Positions 1 through 12,309 of a stretch of DNA of 64,000 nucleotides are shown piece after piece. Both the position numbers and the translations under genes were made by a program. How positions within the stretch are numbered: position 1 is the first letter of the stretch; every line of letters starts with the position of its first letter. The stretch spans positions 15,971,501 to 16,035,500 of the forward strand of contig NC_135362.1 in NCBI RefSeq assembly GCF_051622035.1, in the 5' to 3' direction. The notes beneath the pieces are model-generated. The model was given only the letters and a program-made list of their open reading frames with translations. It was not told where the DNA came from and made no database searches. Source of the DNA: Arctopsyche grandis. Taxonomy: Eukaryota; Arthropoda; Insecta; Trichoptera; Hydropsychidae.

Positions 1-728
1 TATTACGAACGTGCGTTTGGGGTGAAAAAAGGGTTGCACACGTGTTCCCGCAAGAAAATAACAAATTGTTATTTCTTATCTCTGAAAGTTGATGAAGCCA
101 ATTTTCAAATTGATTTTAAAATTTAGGATTTTCAGATGCATTAATTTTAGTTATGATCTTCGAAGGAATTTTAGACATTTCAGTTTAACGCTGGCGACAT
201 AATCATAAATATTATGCTTGAAGGTTGTACGGATACATCGAAGAATGACACATTTCAATCACCGGGATCGTTTGCGGATGTCACTTATTTCATTGTTGGC
301 CGATCCATCAGATTCAATTTATCTTTATCTGAGCCATTCCCAGCTATGTGTATCACATATTAATGAATTGCGTCCAGGTTTAAGATCATGAATAGAAAAT
401 CACGTCACTAATTCAAGTTTACTTTCTCTTGAAATATCCGTCTAATAAAATCCTTATGTAATAAATGTACATTTACATTTTTGACATCGTATCTTTGAAC
501 GAAGAATCTTCAATCTCATTATTTCCCTCGGAAGTGTATAAACAAATTAGTATGTTTATAAACATACTAGATTATTTGATGAAAGCATTTGATATTTAGC
601 ACTTAAAATAAGATCTATGGTCTGTGTATATGTACACAAACTAGTACTTTCATGAATGAACTGGAGTGAACATTTGTACATATGTAAATATCGGGTCTAC
701 GTGACGAGACAGAATGTTAAACGACGGA

Positions 729-823
729 AAACGCAAATATCGGAAGGCAAAGATCGAAAATCGAAAGATCTTAAGCCGAAAGATCAAAAAAAAAATGGTG
801 CATGGTAAACGGTACATACTCAC
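729..823 (+). repeat. Dispersed TCGAAAGATC repeat, copy 1
   Basis: The block reads AACGCAAATATCGGAAGGCA, then GATCGAAAATCGAAAGATC, then a short A run and ATGGTAAACGGTACATACTC. The same order of blocks recurs at 56101-56180 (+) and 47933-48020 (-). A looser version lies around 12880-13160. The family is unknown to me. It may be the inner part of a non-autonomous DNA transposon, because a second repeat ending in CTAGT (893-970) follows closely here. Confidence 0.6.
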
Positions 824-892
824 GGTTCTGGTTTCAATTTCGATTCCGGATTCTTATTTCAGTTTCAGATCTTGATTCCAGTTTAATTTCAG

Positions 893-970
893 AATGTTTA
901 CTATTAGATTGGCCTTGTTTAAGCGGTTTATATTACAAATACCAAGCGAACCCCGTGAAAACGACTAGTG
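893..970 (+). repeat. Helitron-like 3' end, copy 1
   Basis: The segment ends ...CGTGAAAACGACTAGT and is the reverse complement of two segments at 50728-50830 and 51308-51420, which begin CTAGT and GTTTTACCCGGCTTCGCTC. A terminal CTAG preceded by a GC-rich region is the usual 3' signature of Helitrons. The assignment rests only on that pattern and is tentative. Confidence 0.35.
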
Positions 971-2881
971 ATAAATAAATACAACACCTGTGTGTATATA
1001 CGTATATTCCTTTACTATAGTAAATTGCAATCACAAAACTGTACTAGATTGCCTATTTGATAAAAATATAATACACTAGTATAAAATTAAAAATAACAGG
1101 TGTAAATGTCAATTATCAACGTATACGCAAAGAATAAAATTCTTAGATTTAAATTTGGTACAATTTAAGGTCTATTTATATTAGAACAGGACAGACCGAC
1201 AACTGCACGCAAATAGCAAGTACAGAAAGTATTCTTTGGTACATTCTATATGACCATATACATACATATAATCCATTGGCTCATGTACATTAACGCTTTC
1301 ATATGTGTGAACCTAATTTAACAACAATTGGCAACTGCACGTAAACAGCAACACGAAAAATATGCTTTAGAACATTCTATATGGACACATTCACATGTTC
1401 CGTATCCGACATGATCTATTCAAAATAAAAATATTACAAAGTAATACACGCGAAACGTATCAAGCAGAACTGGTTTTCTTTGGCCATTGTGGTAATATTT
1501 AAGCATGCCGCGACATCATAGTGGCGAGTGCACCCGTACTAACAAAAGTGCTGCAATGCGCATACGCATATTTTCGTATACGTCATACCGTGACGATATT
1601 GACTCCACAATACGACGCAAGTAATATTGCGCCGTATCCTCGCAACTGTATAGTATGAATAGAAGTAGTATTTTCTGTGCGGTGCTGTGACGTGCAGTGC
1701 TAGATAATATAAACGGATCTTTAATCGTAATTTTGCCAATTAGAAGAAAAAAAAACAATATTGACTAATTTTAATGTAAAAAGTGGGGGATCGTCGTCAT
1801 CCCGCAATCAATTCACAACACGTTATACAATTTATACTGATATTTGATGTTTTTCTATTATTTTATAAATCAATCAATTTTTCAACAATCTTTTAAATAA
1901 GAACACGTGCCAAATTAAATGATTCAAAGTACATACAAATAAACCATGTTTGGACGTGGATTAGATTGTATCAATGGCGCACCTATGTAAGATTTAATCT
2001 TGGAGGGGGCGGGGGCAAATTCAAATACTTTCTTGTATATACAATCAAATTCATAAAATATTAGAATTTCTTTTCTTGTTGTAAATCTTTACAATTAGCA
2101 GTAATTCTTCAGGAAAACTGTTTATTCTTTGTGAAGGGGAGAGGTGGGCACCCCCAGTTAAATAGACGACAATACTCTAAAACCTTAATACCGTTAATTT
2201 AATTGAAATTGTTCACAATACAAGCATTGCATCTAGATCATCTGATTACATTCGTACTTGAACTTGAAAACAAGGTCGACATTGGTTTGAAATAATCACC
2301 AGGCGTTGTAATTGCACGGTACATTGTAAGGATGTACCTCACTTTTGTCTACTCCATTGCAATAGCAGTTTTAACAGATATGGTTATAGATTTTTGCACT
2401 TGTATCGATATAACGTCATGGCTTGTGTACCGTGCTATAAGTATACCCAGTACCCAACTATGTACATACATACATAGCATCAAAATGATAAGACATTATT
2501 AGACAGGTCGTATAAATTTATAACGAGGTCATCACGATCGCGTTTGTTACGAATTGCGTTCTTCGAAAAAAGTGTATATTACGCCCTATAAAAATATATT
2601 ACGACACAACGCCACAGAAATCGTTATCCGGTTCAATAAGGGGTTGGTCGTTAAAACGAACGGGGTCGTCTATTACACGTGGACTTCATATCGGGTATAG
2701 TCACTTTCAGAAACGGTAGCTTATTGCTACATACGTCCCTACGTATATGCATATGTAGAATATGGAATCTGAAACCACGCAATGCAATGGTAAGAGGTGG
2801 ATCTTTACATTGGAAGAGTTCTAAGAGCAATAAATAAATCGATAGTTTGTTCCGACAATTATGTATGAAAGAAAATATTCC

Positions 2882-4200
2882 TTAACACGTGGAGCCCGGG
2901 GCGCGCATATACATATGCATTTTTAATTTTTGACCAGGCGCCGGGGCGCGCATATGTGCGCGTTTCATTTCGATAGCTTGGAGACGGGATTGCGCATATA
3001 TGCGCACTTTAATATTTTAATCTCCGACAATAGATATCACACTAGGGTTTGAAAAATATTATTTAGAAAATATTACGGCGACCAGAGTACCTACTCGCAA
3101 GCGTTGATGATCGCGTAATGTTGTTGTGTATTTTCAGTGACAAACAACCAACACACTGTAAAATTACGCAAAAATAATTTTTTACAAACATATAAACACT
3201 CCGTTTTCGCTTTTCAAACATGTGCATCGGTGGCTTCGTGCATTTCAAAGACAAAACGTGACTTTACTAGAAAAAAAATTGTCACAAATAATAAACATTG
3301 GTAATGTTGGGTACAAACAATTTTCTCTCTACATTATTATTTATTGGTTTTTGTTGCAACTCCTCAGTTTCTGTTATATTCGTTCAGATGTTTCCGTAAA
3401 CTATTTGTTTTTTCGTTCGTTTTTTTGAATTTTTCCATCTTCAAAATGGATGATTCGCGTTTAGAAGAAATTTGTCAAGACAGTTTATCCGAAATTAGTT
3501 AAAGTTTTGTAAATGATGATTATGATTTCGAAAAACCCAAGGTGTGCGAATATGCGCGTACCTTCATCTTCATCTACTAGCAAAGAAGACGATATTGCTA
3601 CAGATAGGTCAGATTGATCCAGTCAGAGTAAATGAAGGTTTTGAAGGCATTGCTGGTGAAAAAGTCTCGAAGAAATAGAAAGCTTCGAAATCAAAATTTT
3701 CAAAACATTTTTGACTTATGTAAAGCTTTCTGCCAGTATACCGACAATATGTACAAAATTGGCCATATATGCCGCATTGGGGCAATCCCATAACAACACC
3801 ATGGTAAAGCTTTTAAGATAGGCCTTCATTTATCAAGGGATGGTGATATGATGACGAAAATAATGTTGAAAATAAGACCATTCATAAAAGGAACTTACAC
3901 TATTTACGATTTTGGGTTGAGGCTGCAAGCTATGGAATCTAAGACAATGATTTCGTCCGGTGGCACTTACGGCATAAACATAAATAAAATGAGTTGATGA
4001 AGACTCGAAAAATAAACTCATACTCGTACAGAAGAACATCTCAGGCTGGTAATACGGGACAAGTACGCGTGTATGCGTGATATTAGAGTTTGTACACACT
4101 CAAATTTCGTCATTTTATCATTTTTCGAGTCTTCGTCAACTCAGATTTCACCTTTCTGTTTATTTCTTAAAACTTCAAAGGATCAAACGAAGTAAGGGGG
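2882..4200 (+). mobile_element. Degenerate piggyBac-like transposon (tentative)
   Basis: The block starts at a TTAA (2882-2885). Three GC-rich subterminal motifs of the form CGGG-GCGCGCATAT follow, including the perfect 16-bp palindrome TGCGCATATATGCGCA at 2991-3006. At 3446 a short frame reads MDDSRLEEICQDSLSEIS before a stop; such acidic, serine-rich starts are common in piggyBac-family transposases. The frame then breaks repeatedly and no catalytic region can be read. I did not find a matching right terminus, so the right limit is arbitrary. This could be another TTAA-targeting element. Confidence 0.3.
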
Positions 4201-5930
4201 GGGGGGCACACTTGTATAAATCTAATTTTATGAATCAGAACAATGTGACCTAATTGTATCAATGTTTTCATTTATATGAGTAGCTCATTAAACTAATTAA
4301 ATATGTAATTAGCTTGGATATTTAAATTTTTGGATTTGCCAAAATTTAAATTTACCAAATAAATACCGTGAGATTGAGAGGTGTAAGCGTAGTCTTTTTT
4401 AGTATATCGATTTTGATGGTGTCCACGGGTCCGCAGTTCAATATTGATCCATGACCGTGAAAAATGTACAACCTACGTCCTACAGTGTATGTATGTGTGT
4501 GACAATCGGTAGACGGTTCAAGGAGAGTACAAAATTATCACGATAGATTGGAAATATTTTAGTTCAGTGAGAAGTACCTCAAATTTTGCGCCTTTGGGAT
4601 TATTTAGTTTCAAGAGAATTATAAATTGACTGAATTGATTCAGAAGCATATGAGATTCATGAAAAGCAGATTACAGTGATATGAACATTGTGTAATTTAT
4701 AATTGAAAAATATGAGCATGTACTGATTTTGAATTTGTCTACACGTTAAGCTGGGAAATGTTTTGGGTGTGTTCTTTGCGCTCAGACTCCCGTCATCAAT
4801 TTGAACTCGTTTAGCAAATAAGACTTGGCAATATTGAAATTTAGCAAGGCGACGCCCGGCATAAAAGAGGCGTCAAAACAAAACCCACTAATTGACGGGA
4901 GAATTTGCACGTTGACAATGCGACGCCATTTTCTCGAGAGTGATGCTCGACAAAACTAACATCTCAAACGGAGCGCGAAAAAACAATTCTGAAAGCACCA
5001 AGTAGAACGATGAAAGGTTTTTCAGCAACAGCAGTGGTTGACACGACCTTTGACATTCGAAGAGAAAGCTGTATCCCCTCCTCCGCGGTTTCTCTCGCTC
5101 CATTTCAAGAATCTATTTCCTCCAATTCACAAGCAAATTAGCATACACATTTAGCATGACTATATATGTTTGCGAGTAAGTATAGCACGGCACGTCCCTA
5201 GATAAAATGCAAAGTTCACCACAAAATTATCCTCATTTACCGAATACATTTTGCGATCTCATATACATAGGAATCGGCGAATTAAGTCAAATTCGAGTCG
5301 TCAGCGACATGCAAATGAATATTTCGCCTTCATTAAATTCTCTTGCCCAAAACGGTTCCTGACTTTCGGGCGGATGGGTAAAATTGCCGGATGGAGAAAA
5401 GTCACTTGACAGTTTGACAGATGCCAATGCGTCAGGAATAAACTTCGCGCTGGTATTCGCACACTACATATAAAATTAACGTTTGAAATATTAACACAGG
5501 ACACAGCTACTCGAATATGCAAACTGTACACATTATACCTCAATTGAGCAACGTATACACTATTGTTTCCGCGAAGGAAATAATAAAACATAAATATTAA
5601 CTGGAATTCGAATGATAAATGAAATGTCATGGCTTATTCCATAATGCATATTTTACACATCGGGTATGTTTTCCATAATTTATTTTTATCCCATTTAACG
5701 ATACAGAAGAACATAGCATGTAAACACATTTTTGTTATAAATTATAACAACAATGTAAGTAATAACTTATAATATATTTCATAAAAATTGTAAGACATAA
5801 TTGGGCAAGCGACAGAAATTCTACTTTTATATTTGTAGTTAATCACTAATTTAATATAATCACCAGTACATACATATATAGATTTTTTAAATTTATATTT
5901 TTCAATGATATAGCATCATGAAAAAATATA
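4201..5930. other. No recognisable feature
   Basis: AT-rich sequence with only short chance frames. I see no domain, repeat boundary or RNA gene. Confidence 0.5.
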
Positions 5931-5959
5931 AATTGGGTTGCCCCTGAGTGAAACCTATA

Positions 5960-6150
5960 GTTTTAAACTATGAGCCGTTATATTTAAGTGGCGAAAGTCC
6001 AATTTTCAATTTTCTTTGACTTAATTCACAAATTGCTATCACTTATTTTAACTCGATATGCCCAGAATCAAAACATTATATGTATTTAATGTTTCGCGAA
6101 ATTTTTCTCGAAATGAAATAAAGTGGACTTTCACTGCTTGCCATTTTCAA
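5960..6150. repeat. Dispersed repeat with AAAGTGGACTTT ends
   Basis: The segment begins GAGCCGTTAT and a GTGGC..AAGTCCA block, and ends in AAAGTGGACTTTC. A related copy at about 61788-62040 (inverted in its inner part) shares ATGAGCCGTTATA, AAGTGGCATAAGTCCACTTT and AACATTAAATATAATG. The inverted placement of the AGTCCACTTT motif suggests a small foldback element. No target duplication was identified. Confidence 0.4.
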
Positions 6151-6179
6151 ATATAATATATTATGGTCATATATAAATT

Positions 6180-6450
6180 TGGAATCATATTCAAATAGTG
6201 GTGACAAATGGTAGGCAGGATGGTTTGTGACAATTTTTGATGAGGAACCGTTTCAACAATGAAATCAAATAAATTGGCAAACTCATAGGAAAATATCGAA
6301 TTGGAGTTACAAATATCCAAGTATGATCGGCAGTAATACTACAGAAATACTTTTCAATCAAAGTCAACCTACGGGCGGACTCGGGAACCTCTAAGTAGTT
6401 AGCATTAAAGGAAAAACCGAACTATACTGCTGGGTTAAATTTGAAATAAG
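6180..6450 (-). repeat. tRNA-derived SINE, copy 1
   Basis: On the minus strand the head reads AACCCAGCAGTATAG, then TTAATGCTAACTACTTAGAG and a CCGAGTCCG block resembling a decayed RNA polymerase III B box. The better preserved copy at 9640-9900 shares the layout, including TTTCAACAATGAAATCAAAT in the body. The polIII-like head plus unrelated body is typical of tRNA-type SINEs. Confidence 0.5.
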
Positions 6451-6573
6451 TTATACGACACGTATTCATACAAAATTGTAGTGAGAAGTGAAAACTAAAT
6501 AAGAAAACTACATTTACGTCCCTGAAGAAAAAGATTATAAACCAATATGTTTTTTCCAGTGATAACGTATGAA

Positions 6574-7154
6574 TAGGGATTGCAATTTACCGTCAAATTT
6601 CATAAATCGGTAAACGGTAAATTATTTTTCCTACTACCAGTATACCGGTTAATGGAAAAAAATCGTGTGGTTACTTTAAAACTGTATGTGGTTACTTTTC
6701 CTAAAAACATTAACCTAGATTTAATCGTAAACAATTAATGAATTTCAGGTGAATAATGTCATATAAATGCGTTAAAGTAAATTCGTCTCAATAAATTAAT
6801 TTTTATTTTTAATCAATCATATTTATTTATTTAAAGTTTGTACCATTTGAAAGTTTCGATCAAAATTGAAAAAAACAACCGCCTGATCGCATTTATTGTA
6901 ATTTGGTTAGTCTGTGTTGCCAGTGAATTTATCAATTTGAAATTGTCATATTTAATACTGAAAACAAACAAATTCCAGACAACTTAATCCACCATACTCC
7001 ATTTGAATCGATTTTTAATATAATATTATGCCAATAAATATACTTAATTCGGGATAAAATAGTTCGGTAAATACCGACAAAGTTTAAAATTCACTGGTAT
7101 TTACCGGTGGTGAAATTTTGTGGATTTACCGGTAAACCGATTTTGCAGTCCCTA
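6574..7154. mobile_element. hAT-type MITE, copy 1
   Basis: A 581-bp element with imperfect terminal inverted repeats, TAGGGATTGCAA at the left and TAGGGACTGCAA at the right (reverse complement). It is flanked by an 8-bp duplication, CGTATGAA on the left and CGTATGCA on the right (7 of 8 match). Subterminal blocks are rich in ACCGGTAAAT. It has no coding capacity. The 8-bp target and TAGGG-type ends fit the hAT superfamily. Related partial copies lie at 11835-12309 and about 51095-51170. Confidence 0.65.
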
Positions 7155-7159
7155 CGTAT

Positions 7160-7865
7160 GCATGTAAAACTTGGGAATTGAACGCCATAAAATCATATAA
7201 TTCCAATGCTCTCAAAGAAGTATAGAGCGCTGTATGCTCGGCATAACAAGGAGAAACAGGAAACGGAAAACATGGGTAAGAAGTATGACAAGGGTAGTTG
7301 ATACAGTGGAGCGACTGAAGAGATTGAAATGGAATTAAGAGGGTCAAGTAGCCAAAAGTATGAATAAGAGAAATCCTCTTATCTTGAGAGAATGTAAAAG
7401 AGTGCAAAGGAAGGTAGCAAGGAAGATATTGTTGCGTGGACGTGAAGGGGGGGCTTCCAGAATCGGAGAAAGACGCAGGAAGATTGGTAGTAGCGGTTTA
7501 TTCGTGTTCTCTTGGCGGCGGTCCGGGCTGGAATGAATTCCATGCCGAGAACGCCCCATATTTATACTCGCTGGACACAGTACACATACATACATATCTC
7601 AACAATCATTGGTCGATGAGTCAGACGATCCCTTTGGCCGTTACATACGGCTGATTCATTCGTGGAGGCCTTTTTGGCGGGAACGAGAGATCAGGTGATC
7701 CGCGGTCGTGAACCATCAGTCCACGAGCGCCACTCACCTAATCTCTACGTTACAATATGTGGGGTGAGATGAATGAGACAAACATAATATGTAGAAGCAT
7801 TTTTGCGAGGCCTTCGTCCAGCAGTACATGGTGAACGGCTGTAAATGATGATAATATAATATGTA
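7160..7865 (+). pseudogene. RTE-type LINE remnant, split by a solo LTR
   Basis: In broken frames the plus strand reads ERCMLGITRRNRKR, then VVDTVERLKRLKW and GQVAK. This is the familiar C-terminal region of RTE/BovB-like endonuclease-reverse transcriptase proteins. After the solo LTR at 7430-7754, the conserved end (EAFVQQ around 7818, then TAVNDDN) resumes. Stops and frameshifts show it is dead. The catalytic reverse transcriptase core is missing. Confidence 0.6.
7430..7754 (-). mobile_element. Solo LTR, gypsy-like, TSD ATAT
   Basis: A 325-bp block runs from TGTTGCGTGG to CTACGTTACA, so it has TG...CA ends. It is flanked by ATAT at 7426-7429 and 7755-7758, a 4-bp target duplication. In the minus orientation it carries a TATA-like GAGTATAAATATGG (about 7570-7557) and an AATAAA (about 7503), in the order expected for U3 then R. 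It lies within an RTE LINE remnant. The block at 62913-63297 shares the first bases and the same architecture. Confidence 0.7.
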
Positions 7866-9639
7866 ATGTCACAATAATTCGATAACGTTATAGGAAAAAT
7901 TTAACAGTTTTTTTTCCAATTGCTATTTGCAAACGGTATTGTAAACAAATATGGCTACACGAGACGGTTTACAATACAACAAAGGAATCATCGATCTTAG
8001 ATTAGACACGTAGATATTATATTATAGCAATTGAAACTGAATTGTCATTGATAGTTTGCTTGCACACATAAACAACGCATGCTAAAGTGAGAAAATTTTA
8101 TACGATCATTTTGCAAACACACATGATAATAATACTAAAAAGAGCATCGAAAAATGTGATAATAGCCAAAATACGGACCGGTTTGTTTATATACAAACAT
8201 ATTAGCTATGTATATATCTTTCGATTTTATAAAACGATAAACACGTGATATCAAATCAACGAATACTTAAAACCTGTCATTTTATTTATCAACACCGGTA
8301 ATTTCTTACCTCTCCTATGTACAGAATGGTACAAAACCGTTGTTTTTTTTAAAGTGAATCACACTTTAAAAATACTGCTTTTAAGATAAAATTTTTCACC
8401 ACAGATAAGAAAAAAATTCTTGAGATAAAAATACTATAATTGCAATCTCGGATGCGCCTGGCGATAAAATATAAATTTATATTTACGTTATAGAGAGGAA
8501 CATCATTTGCGCTCTCGGAGTGCGCACGTCGATTTGATAAATGTTCTTATTTGAAATAGAATCCGTCGAATCCGACATTTCCACTAATACACATAAATCA
8601 CGTCTAACCTTTTCAAACACAGCGAGGAAAACCGAGCGGAAAAAGCCGTTTTCTACATTCGAAAACGATATATGTATGTTAGTAGATACAATTCGCAGGC
8701 GAAACGCCAAAATGCGAAATTAATTCATCCCAATTTCACACAAAAATATAAAAACATGCGTCCATACACGTTCTAAAACATTTTAAAGAATTTTTAAACA
8801 CTGACGCTCAGTTATTCATTCAATGGAAATATTGCAGTCTGTTGTCGGCAATTATCGACACGACAATGGGAGGTCTCACGAAAAGTTTGACCTTTTATGG
8901 GTCAAAGTGAAGGTTAGAAAAAGGGACGCATTCGTTGGAAAATTTTGCGAATCACAAAAGGAGAAACATCTATTTTAATATGAAAGCAATCGACTTTGAT
9001 TTGATTAGAAAATAATGTAGAACGTAAAATGAAAGTGGTGAAAGACGTTCACGAATAATTATACATACCATTGTTTTACATTAACAAGTCTAGTACATTA
9101 ATCTGAAATAACATATTAGTGAAGTAAAAATATATATGAGAGCATATAAAAGCAAATTTTATAAGATATAGTATGAAAAAGATAAAGTTATAGGCGTTTA
9201 AACAATTAAAATCTAACAAAACGAGAGTGTGGCGAAAAGTCAAACATATAAGGTTACTGACCGCTAAACGACAAGATGACAAAAATGTTTGCATTTTTAA
9301 ATGTGTCTATTCCGATTATTTTTCACCATCGAACTATCAGAATCGATTTAAATTTATATCGTTGACCAAACCGCGCAAAATGGCAAAGTTTCAAAACAAT
9401 CGGAAGACTGTAGGAATAGATACTGAATCGTTAGCGAAGTGGAATATAGAAAAGTCTAGTGAATAGTAAAAAGAAAAGTGGGCGAAAAAAAGTAATAAAC
9501 TTTAATCAAATCCTTATATGGCCAAATATATGGCGAATATCCAAATTACATTAGCTAGAGATTCTAACAAAACTTTAGATTCTATTTTCCCATCATGTCA
9601 TTACGGGATACTCCTGAACGACACCTACGACATTAAACT
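7866..9639. other. No recognisable feature
   Basis: AT-rich. Short frames at 8483-8723 and 9076-9466 on both strands have no domain, no splice context and no coding bias that I can see. Confidence 0.5.
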
Positions 9640-9900
9640 ACATACATATATAAATTTTGAAATTATATTCAAATAATGGTGCGTTTATCTCGCAATTTTT
9701 CAAAAAATACTGTTTCAACAATGAAATCAAATAAATGGGCAAACTGTGATAGGAAACAATTGACTTGGCGTCACAAATATCCAAGTCTGACAGAAATACT
9801 CGGAATAAATTCTTTGCAAACCAGGGATCGAACTCGGGAGACCTATGTGGTTAGCATTAACGCAAAAACAGACGTTTACTGCTGGTTACGTTAAATACAG
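9640..9900 (-). repeat. tRNA-derived SINE, copy 2
   Basis: On the minus strand the head starts CGTAACCAGCAGTAAACG, then TTAATGCTAACCACATAGG and the B-box-like GAGTTCGATCCCTGG (9822-9836 on the plus strand as its complement). The body matches copy 1 at 6180-6450. It is not a functional tRNA: the head cannot be folded into a full cloverleaf with a plausible anticodon arm. Confidence 0.6.
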
Positions 9901-10700
9901 TTGATCGGTAACTTTCAACTTAATTGTTAGAACTAAGTGCGAATTCGGTCATTCAATGTATCTTTTTTATTGGAATCATCTAAATATCAATTCTATATCG
10001 CATGTTTTCGGTTTAAAATTCATTATGAACGCAATGTTTTGGACAACAAAACTTCATATCTAAAATTACGATACAACTGTCAAAATAAGCCAAAAATTGA
10101 AATAAAAACCAGCCAATTAATTATAGGCATGTAAAAATGTAAATATGCGTAAAACTTGGCAGACATCACTTAATGGATGTTCAAATATATTAATAAACAA
10201 ACAGCCACACTAGATAGATATCGGTTTATTTGAAAACACAGGTACTAGCATGAAACTACTACACTATTCCAAGTCTATACATACTGTGTGAAATAGAAAT
10301 TGTATTTCTAGTAAAAAGTTTTACGATTCCTGATTGCGATGTGACAACCTTACGACTTCTACAAGACGAAAGTAATCAAAAGAAAACGCTATATAATCTT
10401 TTGAAGTTTTCACGAATGTGCAATGTTTACTCAAGTTAGCTATTTGCGAATTTCTATTTTTGCAGCTCGGTGCATTTACGTATTTCGACTCGTATTCGTT
10501 GACTTTGCGGTCGGACATAATCAAATAAAAATTTTCAAAGGTCAAAACGCCAAGATTACTTCCATTTCTTGATAAACACGAGCAAACTACAAGCCGAAAG
10601 TAATTTTACTGCCGAGAAAAGAAGTATGAATAGTCAGCCTAAATTTTAAAATTAAATTCTAAAAAAGTTGTCAATTTATACCAACTGGAATATGATTGTG
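9901..10700. other. No recognisable feature
   Basis: AT-rich sequence. Short frames at 9937-10134 and 10321-10545 look like chance. Confidence 0.5.
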
Positions 10701-10866
10701 CTAAATGTATTTTTGTTTGTGTACCTATATATATATATTTATTTTTGTCATCCCTAATTTTTATATTTATTATTTTGCTTCTTTTCTGTTATATTGTTGA
10801 CCATTGTGGCGCATTAGGAATCTCTGTAATGCCACAATGGTTCAAACTTTAAATAAATAAATAACG
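10700..10866 (+). mobile_element. 5'-truncated LINE, 3' UTR only
   Basis: The end of this fragment carries the stem CCATTGTGGC...GCCACAATGG (10801-10840), followed by a TAAATAAATAAATA tail. The LINE at 24605-25812 ends with the same stem and tail. This is therefore a severely 5'-truncated copy of that family, as target-primed reverse transcription often leaves. Confidence 0.6.
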
Positions 10867-11094
10867 AGTTTTAAGGGATATAAAAAAAAAATTGAGTTTC
10901 TCAAAAACATATATGACTAATTTTGACAATATCAGGATTCAGATTTAATCATCAATGTTTTCGTGGGGCAAGATCCGCCTATTAAATGGGTACATAACGT
11001 TATCAGGTCATGGCACATGTAAAATGTTAAATGACCTGCGTTATACACGAAAAACTAAATTTATATTTGTTTATTTGCATATTTTAACGTAAAA

Positions 11095-11720
11095 GGTATC
11101 ATCGTTTACAGACATTTGCCATCTCCTGGGTGGCCTCTCCAGCACACTTCCATTCGTCTTCGTTTTGTGCAACTCTCATCAATCTCACCACACACATTTT
11201 TTTTTCTAATTTTTTTCGGGTACTATTCCAGCACTTCTTTTGTCCAGCTTTCTTTCATTCTCCTAGCTACATGATCAGCCCAAGGCCATTTTAATCTCTT
11301 TACTCTCTCCACTACTCTTGTCATCCTTCTCAATCACGTATTCCGTTTCTTATTTTTTCCTCGTTATGCCAAGCATACAGCGTTCCATACTTCTTTAAGA
11401 GCATTGGACTGTGTAGCAACTTGACATTCAATGTCCAAGTTTTATATGCGTACGTCATCACTGGTAAAACACATCGATCGAAAATCTTTTTCTTCGGGCA
11501 AAGTGGCATTTTTTATTTAAAAACTAATATATAAACCTTGTAAAAACTGTATTCGTCCAAATTCACTCCATAAACTGTTATTATATTACCTAAAATATAA
11601 GCCGTCCTTCTTTCGTCATCGCCGTTCAATGTCCAAGTTTCATACATCATCACTGGCAAAACACATTGATCAAAGATCTGTTTCTTCAGGCGTAATAGGT
11701 TTATAGATAATTAAATAAGT
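11095..11720 (-). pseudogene. RTE-type LINE remnant
   Basis: Reading leftwards from about 11480 the minus strand gives MTYAYKTWTLNVKLLHS, later LKKYGTLYAWHNEEK, RRMKESWTKEV and a QDRSEW-like ending (CTKRRRMEVCW). These are the C-terminal landmarks of RTE/BovB-like proteins, broken by frameshifts. A second, partly duplicated start (TTGGACATTGAACGGCGATG) lies at 11618-11637 on the complement. No active copy. Confidence 0.55.
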
Positions 11721-11834
11721 ATGCATGTTCTTATTCCTTGATTAAATGAATGTCGAATTTTCTATGTTTCGTTCCTTTAAATTAAAGCATTTTTTATTGG
11801 TAATGTTTGAAATATTGAAATTCTATTTTAGAAT

Positions 11835-12309
11835 GCTGACCGTACCGGTAAATCATCCAAATTTGGCCATTGGTAAATACCGGTACAATAGAAAATTTAC
11901 TGCAAATTATTTTTATCGCGAACAGATATATTATTGCATAATATTGCATTGAAAATCGATGCCAATGGCGAATTGTGGATTATGTAGTCTGGAATTAGTT
12001 TAAAAGGAATTTGGCCAAAAAGATGGATTTTAAGAGTGACTACGCTGATACTTGCAACAGTTGTTTCAATTATAATCCAAACTGTGAATAAATAAACTAT
12101 TAAATGGACTTTATGTTTTTTAAATATGACATTATTCACCTGACATTTATTTAGGATTCAATTAGGTTAACGTTTTTAGGAAAAGTAGCCACATTCAGTT
12201 ACCTCCCATTTTTTTTCCATTTACCGCTAAATACCAGTATGTATACCAGTAGTGGGGAAAATTGTTTACCGGTAAATGAAATTTGACGGTAAAAAGACGG
12301 TGATCCCTA
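11835..12309. mobile_element. hAT-type MITE, copy 2 (inverted, partial)
   Basis: This block ends in TTTACCGGTAAATG... and ATCCCTA at 12309, the reverse complement of the left end of the MITE at 6574. Its inner part shares ATAATATT-CATT-AAAATCGAT and TGTCTGGAATT with the complement of 6574-7154. The other terminus is eroded and I could not define a clean target duplication. Confidence 0.5.

Larger units (their letters stand above)
1..2881. other. Gene-free AT-rich stretch
   Basis: No open reading frame here has splice signals or a recognisable domain. The stretch holds the dispersed repeats listed separately (729-823 and 893-970). Positions 1195-1270 and 1330-1400 contain two related ~60-bp segments sharing CAACTGCACG and ACATTCTATATG. 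These resemble the arms of the inverted-repeat element at 57522-57922. Confidence 0.5.

Noticed and set aside
3063-5630. Several 60-109 codon frames on the minus strand
   Set aside because: Chance frames in AT-rich sequence, overlapping the degenerate piggyBac-like copy or unmarked DNA; no homology seen.
9640-9900. Possible tRNA gene
   Set aside because: B box present but no complete cloverleaf and a long non-tRNA body; second similar copy shows a SINE.
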